A DNA stretch of 11,758 nt from JBOGJI01 sp050747865 (GCA_050747865.1 JBOGJI010000280.1:1-11758), one strand, 5' to 3'; shown: positions 1 to 6,933, numbered from the stretch's first letter. Translations and numbers: made by a program. The notes: generated by a model from the sequence alone, not told the origin.

Positions 1-2
1 AC

Positions 3-188
3 CGAGGCGACGGGAGCCGCGGCGAGCTGCCGCGCGACCTGCGCTCCCGGCTGCGCGCCGAGGAGAAGCGGATCGTGCTCGCGGCTTTGGCGCGCGCCGG
101 CGGCGTCAAGCGCCATGCCGCCCGGGAGCTGGGGATCGACGAGCGCAACATGTCCTACTACCTGAGGAAACATGCGATCCGCTTGTAG
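3..188 (+). CDS. Sigma-54-dependent response regulator/activator, C-terminal fragment (Fis-type DNA-binding domain)
   Basis: This is the last 61 residues of a gene whose 5' part lies outside the window; the frame is open to the left edge and stops with TAG. The sequence shows a linker with EEKRIVLAALARAGG followed by a helix-turn-helix with the pattern AARELGI...RNMSYYLRKH, the form of the Fis-like domain that ends NtrC-family enhancer-binding proteins. Such proteins activate RNA polymerase carrying sigma-54 from sites 80-150 bp upstream of the promoter. The AAA+ domain and any receiver domain are not visible, so the input signal is unknown. The next gene begins with a near-consensus sigma-54 promoter, which makes it a natural target. 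The fragment is too short to choose among NtrC, AtoC, ZraR or other subfamilies. Confidence 0.85.
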   Translation, partial: RGDGSRGELPRDLRSRLRAEEKRIVLAALARAGGVKRHAARELGIDERNMSYYLRKHAIRL

Positions 189-201
189 CTGCCGAGTCGC
201 T

Positions 202-214
202 CATAGATCCTATG
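202..214. promoter_or_regulatory. Palindrome, candidate activator (UAS) site
   Basis: CATAG-ATC-CTATG is a perfect 5-bp dyad with a 3-base spacer, only 13 bases after the stop of the sigma-54 activator gene. Its centre lies about 120 bp upstream of the start expected from the sigma-54 promoter at 301-317, inside the usual enhancer range. Binding by the neighbouring regulator is an inference; one short dyad can occur by chance. Confidence 0.35.
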
Positions 215-239
215 GACAGCCCTGCCGGATTCGCTCCGG

Positions 240-273
240 AGTCTCGCGCGCAAACCGTTGTCGATCCGAGACT
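240..273. promoter_or_regulatory. Inverted repeat upstream of the sigma-54 promoter
   Basis: AGTCTCG (240-246) and CGAGACT (267-273) form a perfect 7-bp inverted repeat with a 20-base spacer, centred about 70 bp upstream of the predicted transcription start. It could be a second activator site or a DNA-bending (IHF-like) region. The arms are further apart than in a typical NtrC-family site, so the evidence is modest. Confidence 0.25.
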
Positions 274-300
274 TGGGCGCGTCCAGCAGGGACGGTGCCA

Positions 301-317
301 CTGGCACGAGGGTTGCG
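301..317 (+). promoter_or_regulatory. Sigma-54 (-24/-12) promoter
   Basis: CTGGCACGAGGGTTGCG matches the sigma-54 consensus YTGGCACGRNNNTTGCW at every fixed base except the last (G for W). The -24 GG (303-304) and -12 GC (315-316) are separated by the required 10 bases. The expected transcription start is near 328, leaving a leader of about 14 bases that contains the GGAG ribosome binding site. It lies between a sigma-54 activator gene and the multiheme cytochrome gene and points at the latter, so it probably drives the cytochrome-CRTAC1 pair on a signal sensed by the upstream activator. Confidence 0.8.
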
Positions 318-330
318 CCCCTTGAAACAC

Positions 331-344
331 GGAGCCCTGTCGTG
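331..344 (+). promoter_or_regulatory. Ribosome binding site that fixes the cytochrome start
   Basis: GGAG at 331-334 lies 7 bases before the GTG at 342. The only longer alternative, a TTG at 258, lies upstream of the sigma-54 promoter and would not be in the transcript, so GTG 342 is preferred. Confidence 0.75.
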
Positions 345-3203
345 ACCGAGCCAAGAAGATCCCGTCTGCGCCGCCGGCTGGTCGTGGGCGGCTTGTTGCT
401 GGTCGCCAACTCGGCCTACCTCGCCGCCGCCGGCTCCCCCCACCTGTTCTACTTCGCCAACGTCGCGGCGCATTTCTTCGGCGGCCTGCTGCTCACCGTG
501 CTCTTCGTCGTCTGGTGGCGGCGGGAGCGCCGCCGCGGGCTCGATATGGCCGCCTGGGCTGTGCTCGCCACGGCCGCGCTGGGGATCGCGATCGCCGTGG
601 TGGGCAACCGCTTCGCGACGCGGCCGCTGGTCTGGATCCATGCGGGGGTCGGCGTCTTCGCCCTCGCCGCCCTGCTCGTCGCCTTCCGAGCCTCGAGGCA
701 CCACCGCCTCTGGCGGCTCTCCTTCGCGGTCGTCGCCGGGGGTCTCGTGCTGGCGCCTGTGGCCTGGTTCATCGGTCAGCGGCGATGGCACGACCGCTAC
801 GCCTTCCGCCAGCCGCCGGCGCCACTGGCCATGGCCGACGAGTCGATGGGCGGCGCCGAGGGCCCGTTCTTCCCCTCCTCGGTGCACACGCGCAACGCCG
901 GCACGGTCCCGTCCTCAACCTACCTGAAGCCGGACAGCTGCGCCCGCGCCGGCTGCCACCCGGACATCTTCGACCAGTGGGCCTCGTCGGCGCACCACTT
1001 CTCGAGCTTCAACAACCAGTGGTATCGCAAATCCATCGAATACATGCAGGAGGTCGCCGGTGTGCAGTCGTCCAAGTGGTGCGGCGGCTGCCACGACCCG
1101 GCGATCCTGCAGTCGGGCATGATGGACACGCCGATCCAGGAGATCCTCCACACCCCGGAGGCGCAGGCGGGGTTGACCTGCACCGCCTGCCACATGATCT
1201 CGGGCGTGCGCTCCTCCATGGGACAAGGCGACTACGAGATCACGGTGCCGCCGTTGCACGACCTGGCGACCTCGGACAACCCATTGTTCACCGCGGCGCA
1301 CGACTTCCTGGTGCGCCTCGACGCCGAGCCGCACCGGCGCACCTTCTTGAAGCCCTTCTTCCGCGGCCCGGACTCCTCGGAATACTGCTCGACCTGCCAC
1401 AAGGTGCACCTCGACGTGCCGGTCAACTCCTACCGCTGGATCCGCGGCTTCAACGAATATGACAACTGGCAGGCGAGCGGCGTCTCCGGGTTCGGGGCGC
1501 GCTCGTTCTACTACCCGCCGCAGGCCCAGACCTGCTCCGACTGCCACATGCCGGAGGTGCCGTCGGACGACGCCGGCAACCGCGGCGGCCGGGTCAGCTC
1601 GCATCGCTTCGCCGCCGCCAACACGGCGCTGCCGTTCGCCAACCGGGACGACGAGCAGATGCGCGCGGTGACCGACTTCCTGCAGGCGAGCCAGGTCACC
1701 GTCGACGTCTTCGCCATGACCGCGGCACTGGCTCCTCAGAGCGCCACGGCGCGGGCCTCTGGCACCGAGCCCGGGCGGCAGCGCCGGGAAGAGGGCGGTC
1801 AGCTCGAGACTACGTTCGCCGTAGGTGAGGAGCGCGGCATGGGGGTCGGTACGGGAGATGTCGCCCGCGGACCGCTGGCCGCCGTCTACGCGCCGCTCGA
1901 TCGCATCCCCGCCACGGTGCGGCGCGGCGAGTCGACCCGCATCGACGTGGTCGTGCGCACCCGCGGCGTCGGCCATTTCTTCCCCGGCGGCACGGTGGAC
2001 GCCTACGACTGCTGGCTGGAGCTCAAGGGCGTGGACGGCACCGGGCGGGTGATCTACTGGAGCGGCATGGCCGACGAGGAGTCCCCCGTCGACCCCAGCG
2101 CCCACTTCTACAAGTCCCTCTCGATCGACGCCCACGGCAACCCGATCAACAAGCGCAACGCCTGGGCGGCGCGCGCCACGGTCTACGTGCGCCTGATCCC
2201 GCCGGGCGCCGCCGACACGGCCCACTTCCGGCTCGTCGTGCCGGAGGACGCGGTCGATCCCATCACCCTGACCGCGCGGCTCAACTACCGCAAGTTCTCC
2301 TGGTACAACACGCACTTCTCCTTCGCCGGCGTCGCGGCGGCGGAGCAGCCGGAGGGCGCCACGCACACCCCGCACTTCGACGATCGTGAGTTCGCGTTCA
2401 CCGGCGACACCGCGGACGTGTCCGGCAAGGTGAAAGAAGTGCCGCGGCTGCCGATCGTGGAGATGGACGAGCACACGGTGACGCTGCGGGTGGTCGACGC
2501 CGGCGCCGAGCTCCCCGACATGACCCGCGCGCAGGTCGAGGCCGGAGACCGCGAGCGCTGGAACGATTACGGGATCGGCTTGCTGCTGCAGGGCGACCTG
2601 CGCGGCGCGCGGCGCGCCTTCCAGCGGGTCACCGAGCTCGAGCCCGGCTACGTCGACGGCTGGGTGAACCTGGGGCGGGTGGCGGTGGCGGAGGGGAACC
2701 TCCCCGAAGCGCGACGGGTGCTGGAACGGGCGCTGTCGATCGACCCGCAGCTCGCCCGCGCCCACTTCTTCCTCGGCCTGGTGGACAAGGAGCAGGGCCG
2801 CTACGAAGAGGCGCTCGAACATCTCGAGCAGACACGCACTCAGTACCCCGAGGACCGCGTGGTGCTGAACCAGATCGCCCGCATCCACTTCCTGCGCCGC
2901 GACTACGGCCGGGCGGTGGAGAGTCTCGACGGGGTCTTCGCCGTCGATCCCGAGGACCTGATGGGCCACTACACCGCGATGCTGGCGTACCGCGGCCTGC
3001 GAGACATCGAGCGCGCCGAGCGCCACCAGGCGCTGTACGAGCGCTTCAAGGCGCACGAGGCGGCCCAGGAGCTGACCGGGGCCTACCGTGAAGCGCATCC
3101 GCACGACAACCGCGAGCGCCAGCCGATCCACGAGCACCCGTCGGTTCCCCGCGAGGAGCTGGAACGGATAGGCTCGCCCGAGCTCGCCGTCACGGCGGGG
3201 TAG
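342..3203 (+). CDS. Membrane-anchored multiheme c-type cytochrome with C-terminal TPR domain
   Basis: A 953-residue protein. Residues 13-144 form about five membrane helices; positive clusters (RRSRLRRR at the N-terminus, RRERRR at 60-65, RASRHHR at 116-122) place the remainder in the periplasm. The periplasmic part carries heme motifs CX4CH (C200-H206) and CXXCH (C247, C280, C349, C398), so four or five c-type hemes, as in the cytochrome c554-like tetraheme region. SHRFAAANTALP follows the last motif and may supply a distal His ligand. After a charged, low-complexity linker (about 459-509) comes a beta-rich domain with the motif GHFFPGGTVDAYD. Residues about 735-905 form four to five TPRs. 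H44 (helix 2) and H100 (helix 4) could bind b-type heme; this is inference. Likely role: electron transfer from the membrane to periplasmic or outer partners. The exact donor and acceptor cannot be told. It is co-transcribed with the CRTAC1 gene 10 bases downstream and is probably under sigma-54 control. Confidence 0.85.
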   Translation: MTEPRRSRLRRRLVVGGLLLVANSAYLAAAGSPHLFYFANVAAHFFGGLLLTVLFVVWWRRERRRGLDMAAWAVLATAALGIAIAVVGNRFATRPLVWIHAGVGVFALAALLVAFRASRHHRLWRLSFAVVAGGLVLAPVAWFIGQRRWHDRYAFRQPPAPLAMADESMGGAEGPFFPSSVHTRNAGTVPSSTYLKPDSCARAGCHPDIFDQWASSAHHFSSFNNQWYRKSIEYMQEVAGVQSSKWCGGCHDPAILQSGMMDTPIQEILHTPEAQAGLTCTACHMISGVRSSMGQGDYEITVPPLHDLATSDNPLFTAAHDFLVRLDAEPHRRTFLKPFFRGPDSSEYCSTCHKVHLDVPVNSYRWIRGFNEYDNWQASGVSGFGARSFYYPPQAQTCSDCHMPEVPSDDAGNRGGRVSSHRFAAANTALPFANRDDEQMRAVTDFLQASQVTVDVFAMTAALAPQSATARASGTEPGRQRREEGGQLETTFAVGEERGMGVGTGDVARGPLAAVYAPLDRIPATVRRGESTRIDVVVRTRGVGHFFPGGTVDAYDCWLELKGVDGTGRVIYWSGMADEESPVDPSAHFYKSLSIDAHGNPINKRNAWAARATVYVRLIPPGAADTAHFRLVVPEDAVDPITLTARLNYRKFSWYNTHFSFAGVAAAEQPEGATHTPHFDDREFAFTGDTADVSGKVKEVPRLPIVEMDEHTVTLRVVDAGAELPDMTRAQVEAGDRERWNDYGIGLLLQGDLRGARRAFQRVTELEPGYVDGWVNLGRVAVAEGNLPEARRVLERALSIDPQLARAHFFLGLVDKEQGRYEEALEHLEQTRTQYPEDRVVLNQIARIHFLRRDYGRAVESLDGVFAVDPEDLMGHYTAMLAYRGLRDIERAERHQALYERFKAHEAAQELTGAYREAHPHDNRERQPIHEHPSVPREELERIGSPELAVTAG

Positions 3204-3213
3204 GTCTCTCCTC

Positions 3214-4920
3214 TTGCGAACCGTGCGTCTCGTCTCTGTCCTGCTGACCGCCGCCTTCGCGACCTGGGGCTGTCAGCGGAGCTCGTCCCCAGATCCCGCC
3301 GAGGCCGTCCCGGGCGACTCCCGGCCGGCGGCGGCCACGGCGTCGACGGAGCCCGTCTTCGTCGACGTAACCGTGGCCAGTGGGATCGACTTCGTCCACA
3401 ACACCGGCGCCTTCGGCCGTAAGTGGCTGCCGGAGACCATGGGCTCCGGGGTCCTCGTGTTCGACGCCAACGGCGACGGCCTGCTCGACCTGCTCTTCCT
3501 GAACGGCACCGCGTTCGAGGGCCAACCCGGCAAGCGCACGCCCCAGGGCTTCTATCGCAATCTGGGGGGCTTGAAGTTCGAGGAGGCGACGGAGGCGGTC
3601 GGGCTCGCCCTGTCGGCCTATTGCCTGGGCGGCGCGGCGGGCGATCTCGACAACGACGGCGACGCCGATCTCTACCTCTCCTGCCTGGGCACCGATCACC
3701 TGTTCTGGAATGAAGGCGGCAGCTTCCGCGAGGCGGGTCCCGAGGCCGGCCTCACCGACGAATACGAGTTCGGCGTTTCGACGGCCCTGCTCGACGCCGA
3801 CCACGACGGCCTGCTCGACATCTACGCCACCCGCTACGTCACCTGGACGCCCGAGACCGACCTCTTCTGCACCCTGGACGGCGAGGCGAAGTCCTACTGC
3901 ACGCCGGAGTCCTATCCGGGCGCCTCGCCGCGCTTCTACTGCAATGAGGGGGGCGGCCGCTTCTCCGACCGTACGGAGGAGGCCGGCCTCTCGGCCCCGG
4001 ACGCCAAGTCACTGGGGGTGGCGGTCCTGGACCTCGACGGCGACGGCTGGTCCGACCTGGCGGTGGCCAACGACACGCAGCCCAACCTGCTCTACCGCAA
4101 CCGCGGCGACGGCAGCTTCGAAGAGCTGGGCGTGCCCTCGGGCATGGCCTTCTCCGAGACCGGCGTGGCCCGCGGCGGCATGGGGATCGACGCCGCCGAC
4201 TACGACCGCTCGGGGCTCCCGTCGCTGGTGATCGGCAACTTCGCGAACGAGATGGTGGCCCTCTACCACAACGAGGGAAACCTGCTGTTTGTGGACACCG
4301 CCCCAGTCTCCGAGCTGGGGCGCGAGACCCTGCTGTCGCTCACCTTCGCCACCTTCTTCTTCGACTACGACCTCGACTCCTGGCTCGACCTGCTGATCGC
4401 CAACGGCCACCTGGACGCCGACGTCGAGCGCGTGCAGCCGAATGTCAAATACGACCAGCCGACGCAGCTCTTCCGCAACACCGGCGGCGGGTATCGCGAG
4501 GTCACCACATCGGCCGGAGGCGATCTGGCGCGGCCGCGGGTGGCGCGCGGCGCCGTCTGGGCCGACCTCGACCGCGACGGCGATCCCGATCTGGTCCTGA
4601 CCACCAACGGCGGGCGTCCGGCCGTCTTCGACAACCGCCAGGGCGAGGGCCATCACTGGCTCGGCCTCGAGCTGCAGGGTACGCGGAGCAATCGGGACGG
4701 GCTGGGCGCCCGCGTCACCGTGACCGCCGGCGACTCCTCGCAGTCCTGGCTGGTCCGTGCCGGCGGCAGCTACCTGTCCCAGTCCCAGGTCAGCCCGCTT
4801 TTCGGTCTCGGCCCCCACACTGAGGCCGACGTCCGCGTGGAGTGGCCGTCCGGCACGGTCCAGACCGCCGACGCCCTGCCCGCCGACCGCGTCCACAACC
4901 TCACCGAACCCAAGCCGTAG
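3214..4920 (+). CDS. CRTAC1-family lipoprotein: FG-GAP/VCBS repeats with ASPIC/UnbV domain
   Basis: 568 residues from TTG 3214; GTG 3223 is an in-frame alternative, and neither has a strong ribosome binding site (AGG at 3202-3204). The N-terminus is a lipoprotein-like signal (hydrophobic stretch ending TWGC, with C20 as the lipidation site; the lipobox is imperfect because of W at -2). Seven calcium-loop repeats follow, starting at D84, D144, D194, D273, D329, D384 and D451 (pattern DxDxDGxxDL). The loops at D329 and D384 are degenerate. This predicts a seven-bladed beta-propeller. Residues about 480-565 are an ASPIC/UnbV domain (GHHWLGLEL, GLGARVTV, SYLSQSQ, VEWPSG). These proteins are exported and thought to bind ligands or partners; no enzyme activity is established. 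The 10-base gap to the cytochrome gene indicates one operon, and the protein may be its outer partner or scaffold. Confidence 0.88.
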   Translation: MRTVRLVSVLLTAAFATWGCQRSSSPDPAEAVPGDSRPAAATASTEPVFVDVTVASGIDFVHNTGAFGRKWLPETMGSGVLVFDANGDGLLDLLFLNGTAFEGQPGKRTPQGFYRNLGGLKFEEATEAVGLALSAYCLGGAAGDLDNDGDADLYLSCLGTDHLFWNEGGSFREAGPEAGLTDEYEFGVSTALLDADHDGLLDIYATRYVTWTPETDLFCTLDGEAKSYCTPESYPGASPRFYCNEGGGRFSDRTEEAGLSAPDAKSLGVAVLDLDGDGWSDLAVANDTQPNLLYRNRGDGSFEELGVPSGMAFSETGVARGGMGIDAADYDRSGLPSLVIGNFANEMVALYHNEGNLLFVDTAPVSELGRETLLSLTFATFFFDYDLDSWLDLLIANGHLDADVERVQPNVKYDQPTQLFRNTGGGYREVTTSAGGDLARPRVARGAVWADLDRDGDPDLVLTTNGGRPAVFDNRQGEGHHWLGLELQGTRSNRDGLGARVTVTAGDSSQSWLVRAGGSYLSQSQVSPLFGLGPHTEADVRVEWPSGTVQTADALPADRVHNLTEPKP

Positions 4921-5119
4921 CACCTACAGCGTATCCAACCGACGCCGCCAAGGAAGGGCAGACGGTATGGACCAGGTGAGATTGTTCATCGGCACTACTA
5001 GACGGCGCCGGCCTACTGGCGTCGCTCGCCGAGATGCGCCATGACCCGCTCCACAAGGCGATCGCAGTCTGCTCCGCGGAACGCAAAGAGCTCCGGGGTC
5101 GTGGCGCCGAGGCGGTCCT

Positions 5120-5152
5120 CGATCTGACCTCGAAATCGAGAATCCGAGATCG
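5120..5152. promoter_or_regulatory. Nested dyad upstream of the Rieske-FAD reductase gene
   Basis: Outer arms CGATCT (5120-5125) and AGATCG (5147-5152) enclose an inner perfect hairpin CTCG-AAAT-CGAG (5129-5140). It ends 47 bases before the proposed ATG and abuts a possible extended -10, so it could be an operator. Function is inferred from position only. Confidence 0.25.
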
Positions 5153-5154
5153 GC

Positions 5155-5163
5155 TGCTAGACT
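5155..5163 (+). promoter_or_regulatory. Weak extended -10 promoter candidate
   Basis: TGCTAGACT resembles the extended -10 form TGnTATAAT (4 of 6 in the hexamer). No recognisable -35 lies 16-18 bases upstream. It would give a leader of roughly 30 bases to the ATG at 5200. Confidence 0.25.
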
Positions 5164-5199
5164 GGCGATCTTCGCAGACCTACGCGGATGAGGGTACGC

Positions 5200-6735
5200 A
5201 TGGCAGGCCAAGTCGAGCTCAGCGGACCGGACCTGAGGAGCGACGGAGCGCTCGCCACCGAACTCGAGGAGGGCGGGATGCTCGCGGGGCATGCCGATGG
5301 GAAGCCCGTCGTCCTGGCACGTCTCGATGGCGAGGTCCACGCGGTAGGTGGTAAGTGCACCCACTACGGTGGACCGCTGGGCGACGGATTGTGCGAGGCC
5401 GGTCGCCTGCACTGCCCCTGGCACCACGCCCGATTCGATATCCGCACCGGCGAGGCGGTCGGCGCTCCGGCGCTGAACCCGCTGCCGGTCTATCGAGTGG
5501 AGGAGCGTGGTGGTCGCCTCTTCGTGGAGGGTCCGGTGGAGACCGCCGTCCCGCATCGCCAGCCGCGGCGCGCACCGGAATCGGTGGTGATCGTCGGAGC
5601 GGGAGCGGCGGGCGCCACCGCGGCGGAGACCCTGCGACGGCTCGGCTACGCAGGTCCGATCACCCTCTTCGGCTCCGAGGCGCCGGTAGATCGGCCGAAC
5701 CTGTCGAAGGACTACCTGGCGGGCACCGCCCCCGAGGAGTGGCTGCCGCTACGACCCGAGTCCTACTACGCCGAACATGGGATCGACTTGCGCCTGGGAC
5801 GCCCGGTGACCGCGATCGACCGCACCGCCCGCGAGGTCGTGCTCGCAGACGGCGAGCGGCTCGAATACGGCGCGCTCTTGCTGGCCACCGGGGCCGAGCC
5901 GGTGGAGCTGGCCGTCCCTGGCGCGGACCGGCCTTGGGTCCACACGCTGCGCACCCTGGCGGACAGCCGAGCGCTCCGCGCGGCGGCCGAGGCGGCCGGA
6001 GATGCGGTGGTGATCGGGGTCGGCTTCATCGGCCTGGAGGTGGCGGCTTCACTGCGCCAGCATGACGTCGCGGTCACGGTTGTCGCCCCCGAGGCGCTGC
6101 CATTGGAACGGGTGATCGGCAGGCACCTCGGTCGGTTCGTGCAGTCGATCCACGAGGAACACGGCGTGCGATTCCGCCTCGGGCACACCGTGCAGTCGAT
6201 CGGTGAGCAGGCGGTCGTGTTGGACGATGGCAGCGAGCTCCGCGCCGATCTGGTCGTCGTGGGCATCGGCGTGCGGCCCCGGGTCTCTCTGGCCGAAGCG
6301 GCGGGACTCGAGGTGGCGGACGGGATCGTCGTGGACGAGCAGCTTCGCACCTCCGATGCCCACATCTGGGCGGCCGGAGACGCGGCGCGGTATTCCTGGG
6401 CCGGCGAGTCGTTGCGCATCGAGCACTGGGTGGTGGCGCAGCGCCAAGGCCAGTGCGCGGCGGCCAACATCCTCGGGGCAGGGCAACCGTTCGACGACAC
6501 GCCCTTCTTCTGGAGCCAGCACTACGACGTCCCGATCGCCTACGTCGGCCACGCGCCCCGCTTCGAGGACGAGGTGGTCCGCGGGTCGGCCGAGAGACCT
6601 GATGTCTTGGTGGGATATCGCGCCGGCGGACGCGTCCGCGCCGTAGCCTCGATCTTTCGTGACGTGGAGAGTCTGAAGGCCGAGCTGGCCCTCGAGCGCG
6701 GCGACGACGCAGCGGTCGAGGAGCTGTTCACCTGA
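5200..6735 (+). CDS. Rieske [2Fe-2S] / FAD-dependent NAD(P)H oxidoreductase fusion (AIFM3-like)
   Basis: 511 residues from ATG 5200, which has GAGGG at 5190-5194; an ATG at 5188 would add four residues but lacks a ribosome binding site. Residues about 1-115 form a Rieske ferredoxin domain with cluster ligands C53-x-H55 and C72-x2-H75. The reductase part has the FAD dinucleotide motif G133-A-G135-A-A-G138, the NAD(P) motif G273-V-G275-F-I-G278, the second FAD motif around AAGD (391-394), and a C-terminal reductase domain from about residue 430 (FFWSQHYDVPIAYVG). The enzyme should pass electrons between NAD(P)H, FAD and the Rieske centre, as in fused ferredoxin/ferredoxin-reductase proteins related to AIFM3 and to aromatic-dioxygenase reductases. 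No signal peptide or membrane segment is seen, so it is cytoplasmic. No oxygenase gene lies nearby, so the electron acceptor is unknown. It appears to be its own transcription unit. Confidence 0.9.
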   Translation: MAGQVELSGPDLRSDGALATELEEGGMLAGHADGKPVVLARLDGEVHAVGGKCTHYGGPLGDGLCEAGRLHCPWHHARFDIRTGEAVGAPALNPLPVYRVEERGGRLFVEGPVETAVPHRQPRRAPESVVIVGAGAAGATAAETLRRLGYAGPITLFGSEAPVDRPNLSKDYLAGTAPEEWLPLRPESYYAEHGIDLRLGRPVTAIDRTAREVVLADGERLEYGALLLATGAEPVELAVPGADRPWVHTLRTLADSRALRAAAEAAGDAVVIGVGFIGLEVAASLRQHDVAVTVVAPEALPLERVIGRHLGRFVQSIHEEHGVRFRLGHTVQSIGEQAVVLDDGSELRADLVVVGIGVRPRVSLAEAAGLEVADGIVVDEQLRTSDAHIWAAGDAARYSWAGESLRIEHWVVAQRQGQCAAANILGAGQPFDDTPFFWSQHYDVPIAYVGHAPRFEDEVVRGSAERPDVLVGYRAGGRVRAVASIFRDVESLKAELALERGDDAAVEELFT

Positions 6736-6749
6736 CGCCGTTCGGACCC

Positions 6750-6913
6750 CCCGAGCCCCGGTGCGCGGTCATTCGCTACGGAATCCGCGAGAAAATCGCG
6801 CACTAGCGTCTCGACATCTCTGAACCGGTAGGGCTCCTCCCGGCCTTCCACGTGGCGTCATCGAAGTCGAAGCGATCACGCTGGAGCAGCTCGGGCCGTA
6901 CGTTGGCTATCAT
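6750..6913 (-). pseudogene. Possible frameshifted remnant of a small gene
   Basis: From ATG 6913 the minus strand reads MIANVRPELLQ...FDFDDATWKAG and soon stops (TAG). From about 6841 the coding-like reading continues in another frame as REEPYRFRDVETLVRDFLAD and onward without a stop to 6540, deep inside the neighbouring gene on the other strand. Joining the two frames near 6838-6841 gives a continuous acidic, plausible protein segment with fairly G/C-rich third positions. The family is not recognised. The ATG overlaps the -10 of the promoter at 6909-6937, so a product from that promoter would need a later start. A chance reading is a real alternative. Confidence 0.25.
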
Positions 6914-6933
6914 GCCAACAGGAAGCCCTGTTG
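6902..6933. promoter_or_regulatory. Two overlapping inverted repeats (operator-like)
   Basis: GTTGGC-TATCAT-GCCAAC (6902-6919) and CAACAG-GAAGCC-CTGTTG (6916-6933) are both perfect 6-6-6 dyads sharing four bases. A further copy of the first arm, AGCCAACG (6941-6948), is the reverse complement of 6901-6908. The first dyad covers the -10 and the second fills the spacer of the minus-strand promoter here, the layout expected of repressor sites. The repressor is unknown. Confidence 0.5.

Larger units (their letters stand above)
4921..5199. other. Intergenic region before the Rieske-FAD gene
   Basis: No recognisable gene is present. A 25-codon open frame (ATG 4967, stop TGA 5042-5044, very Arg-rich: TTRRRRPTGVARR) has a good Shine-Dalgarno, AAGGAAGGG at 4950-4958. 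It has no recognisable product and is listed only as a possibility. There is no convincing terminator after the CRTAC1 gene. The right half holds a nested dyad (5120-5152) and a weak extended -10. Confidence 0.5.

Noticed and set aside
224..240. CCGGA-TTCGC-TCCGG hairpin as terminator of the sigma-54 activator gene
   Set aside because: Only a 5-bp stem with no T-tract after it.
258..341. TTG start 28 codons earlier for the cytochrome gene
   Set aside because: It lies upstream of the sigma-54 promoter (301-317), has no ribosome binding site, and the added residues look like non-coding sequence.
915..3137. 740-codon open frame on the minus strand across the cytochrome gene
   Set aside because: It is a shadow in G+C-rich DNA; it has no family motifs, while the plus frame has heme motifs and TPRs.
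6786..6800. CGCGA-GAAAA-TCGCG hairpin as terminator of the Rieske-FAD gene
   Set aside because: Short stem and no T-rich tail on either strand; it may be chance in G+C-rich DNA.
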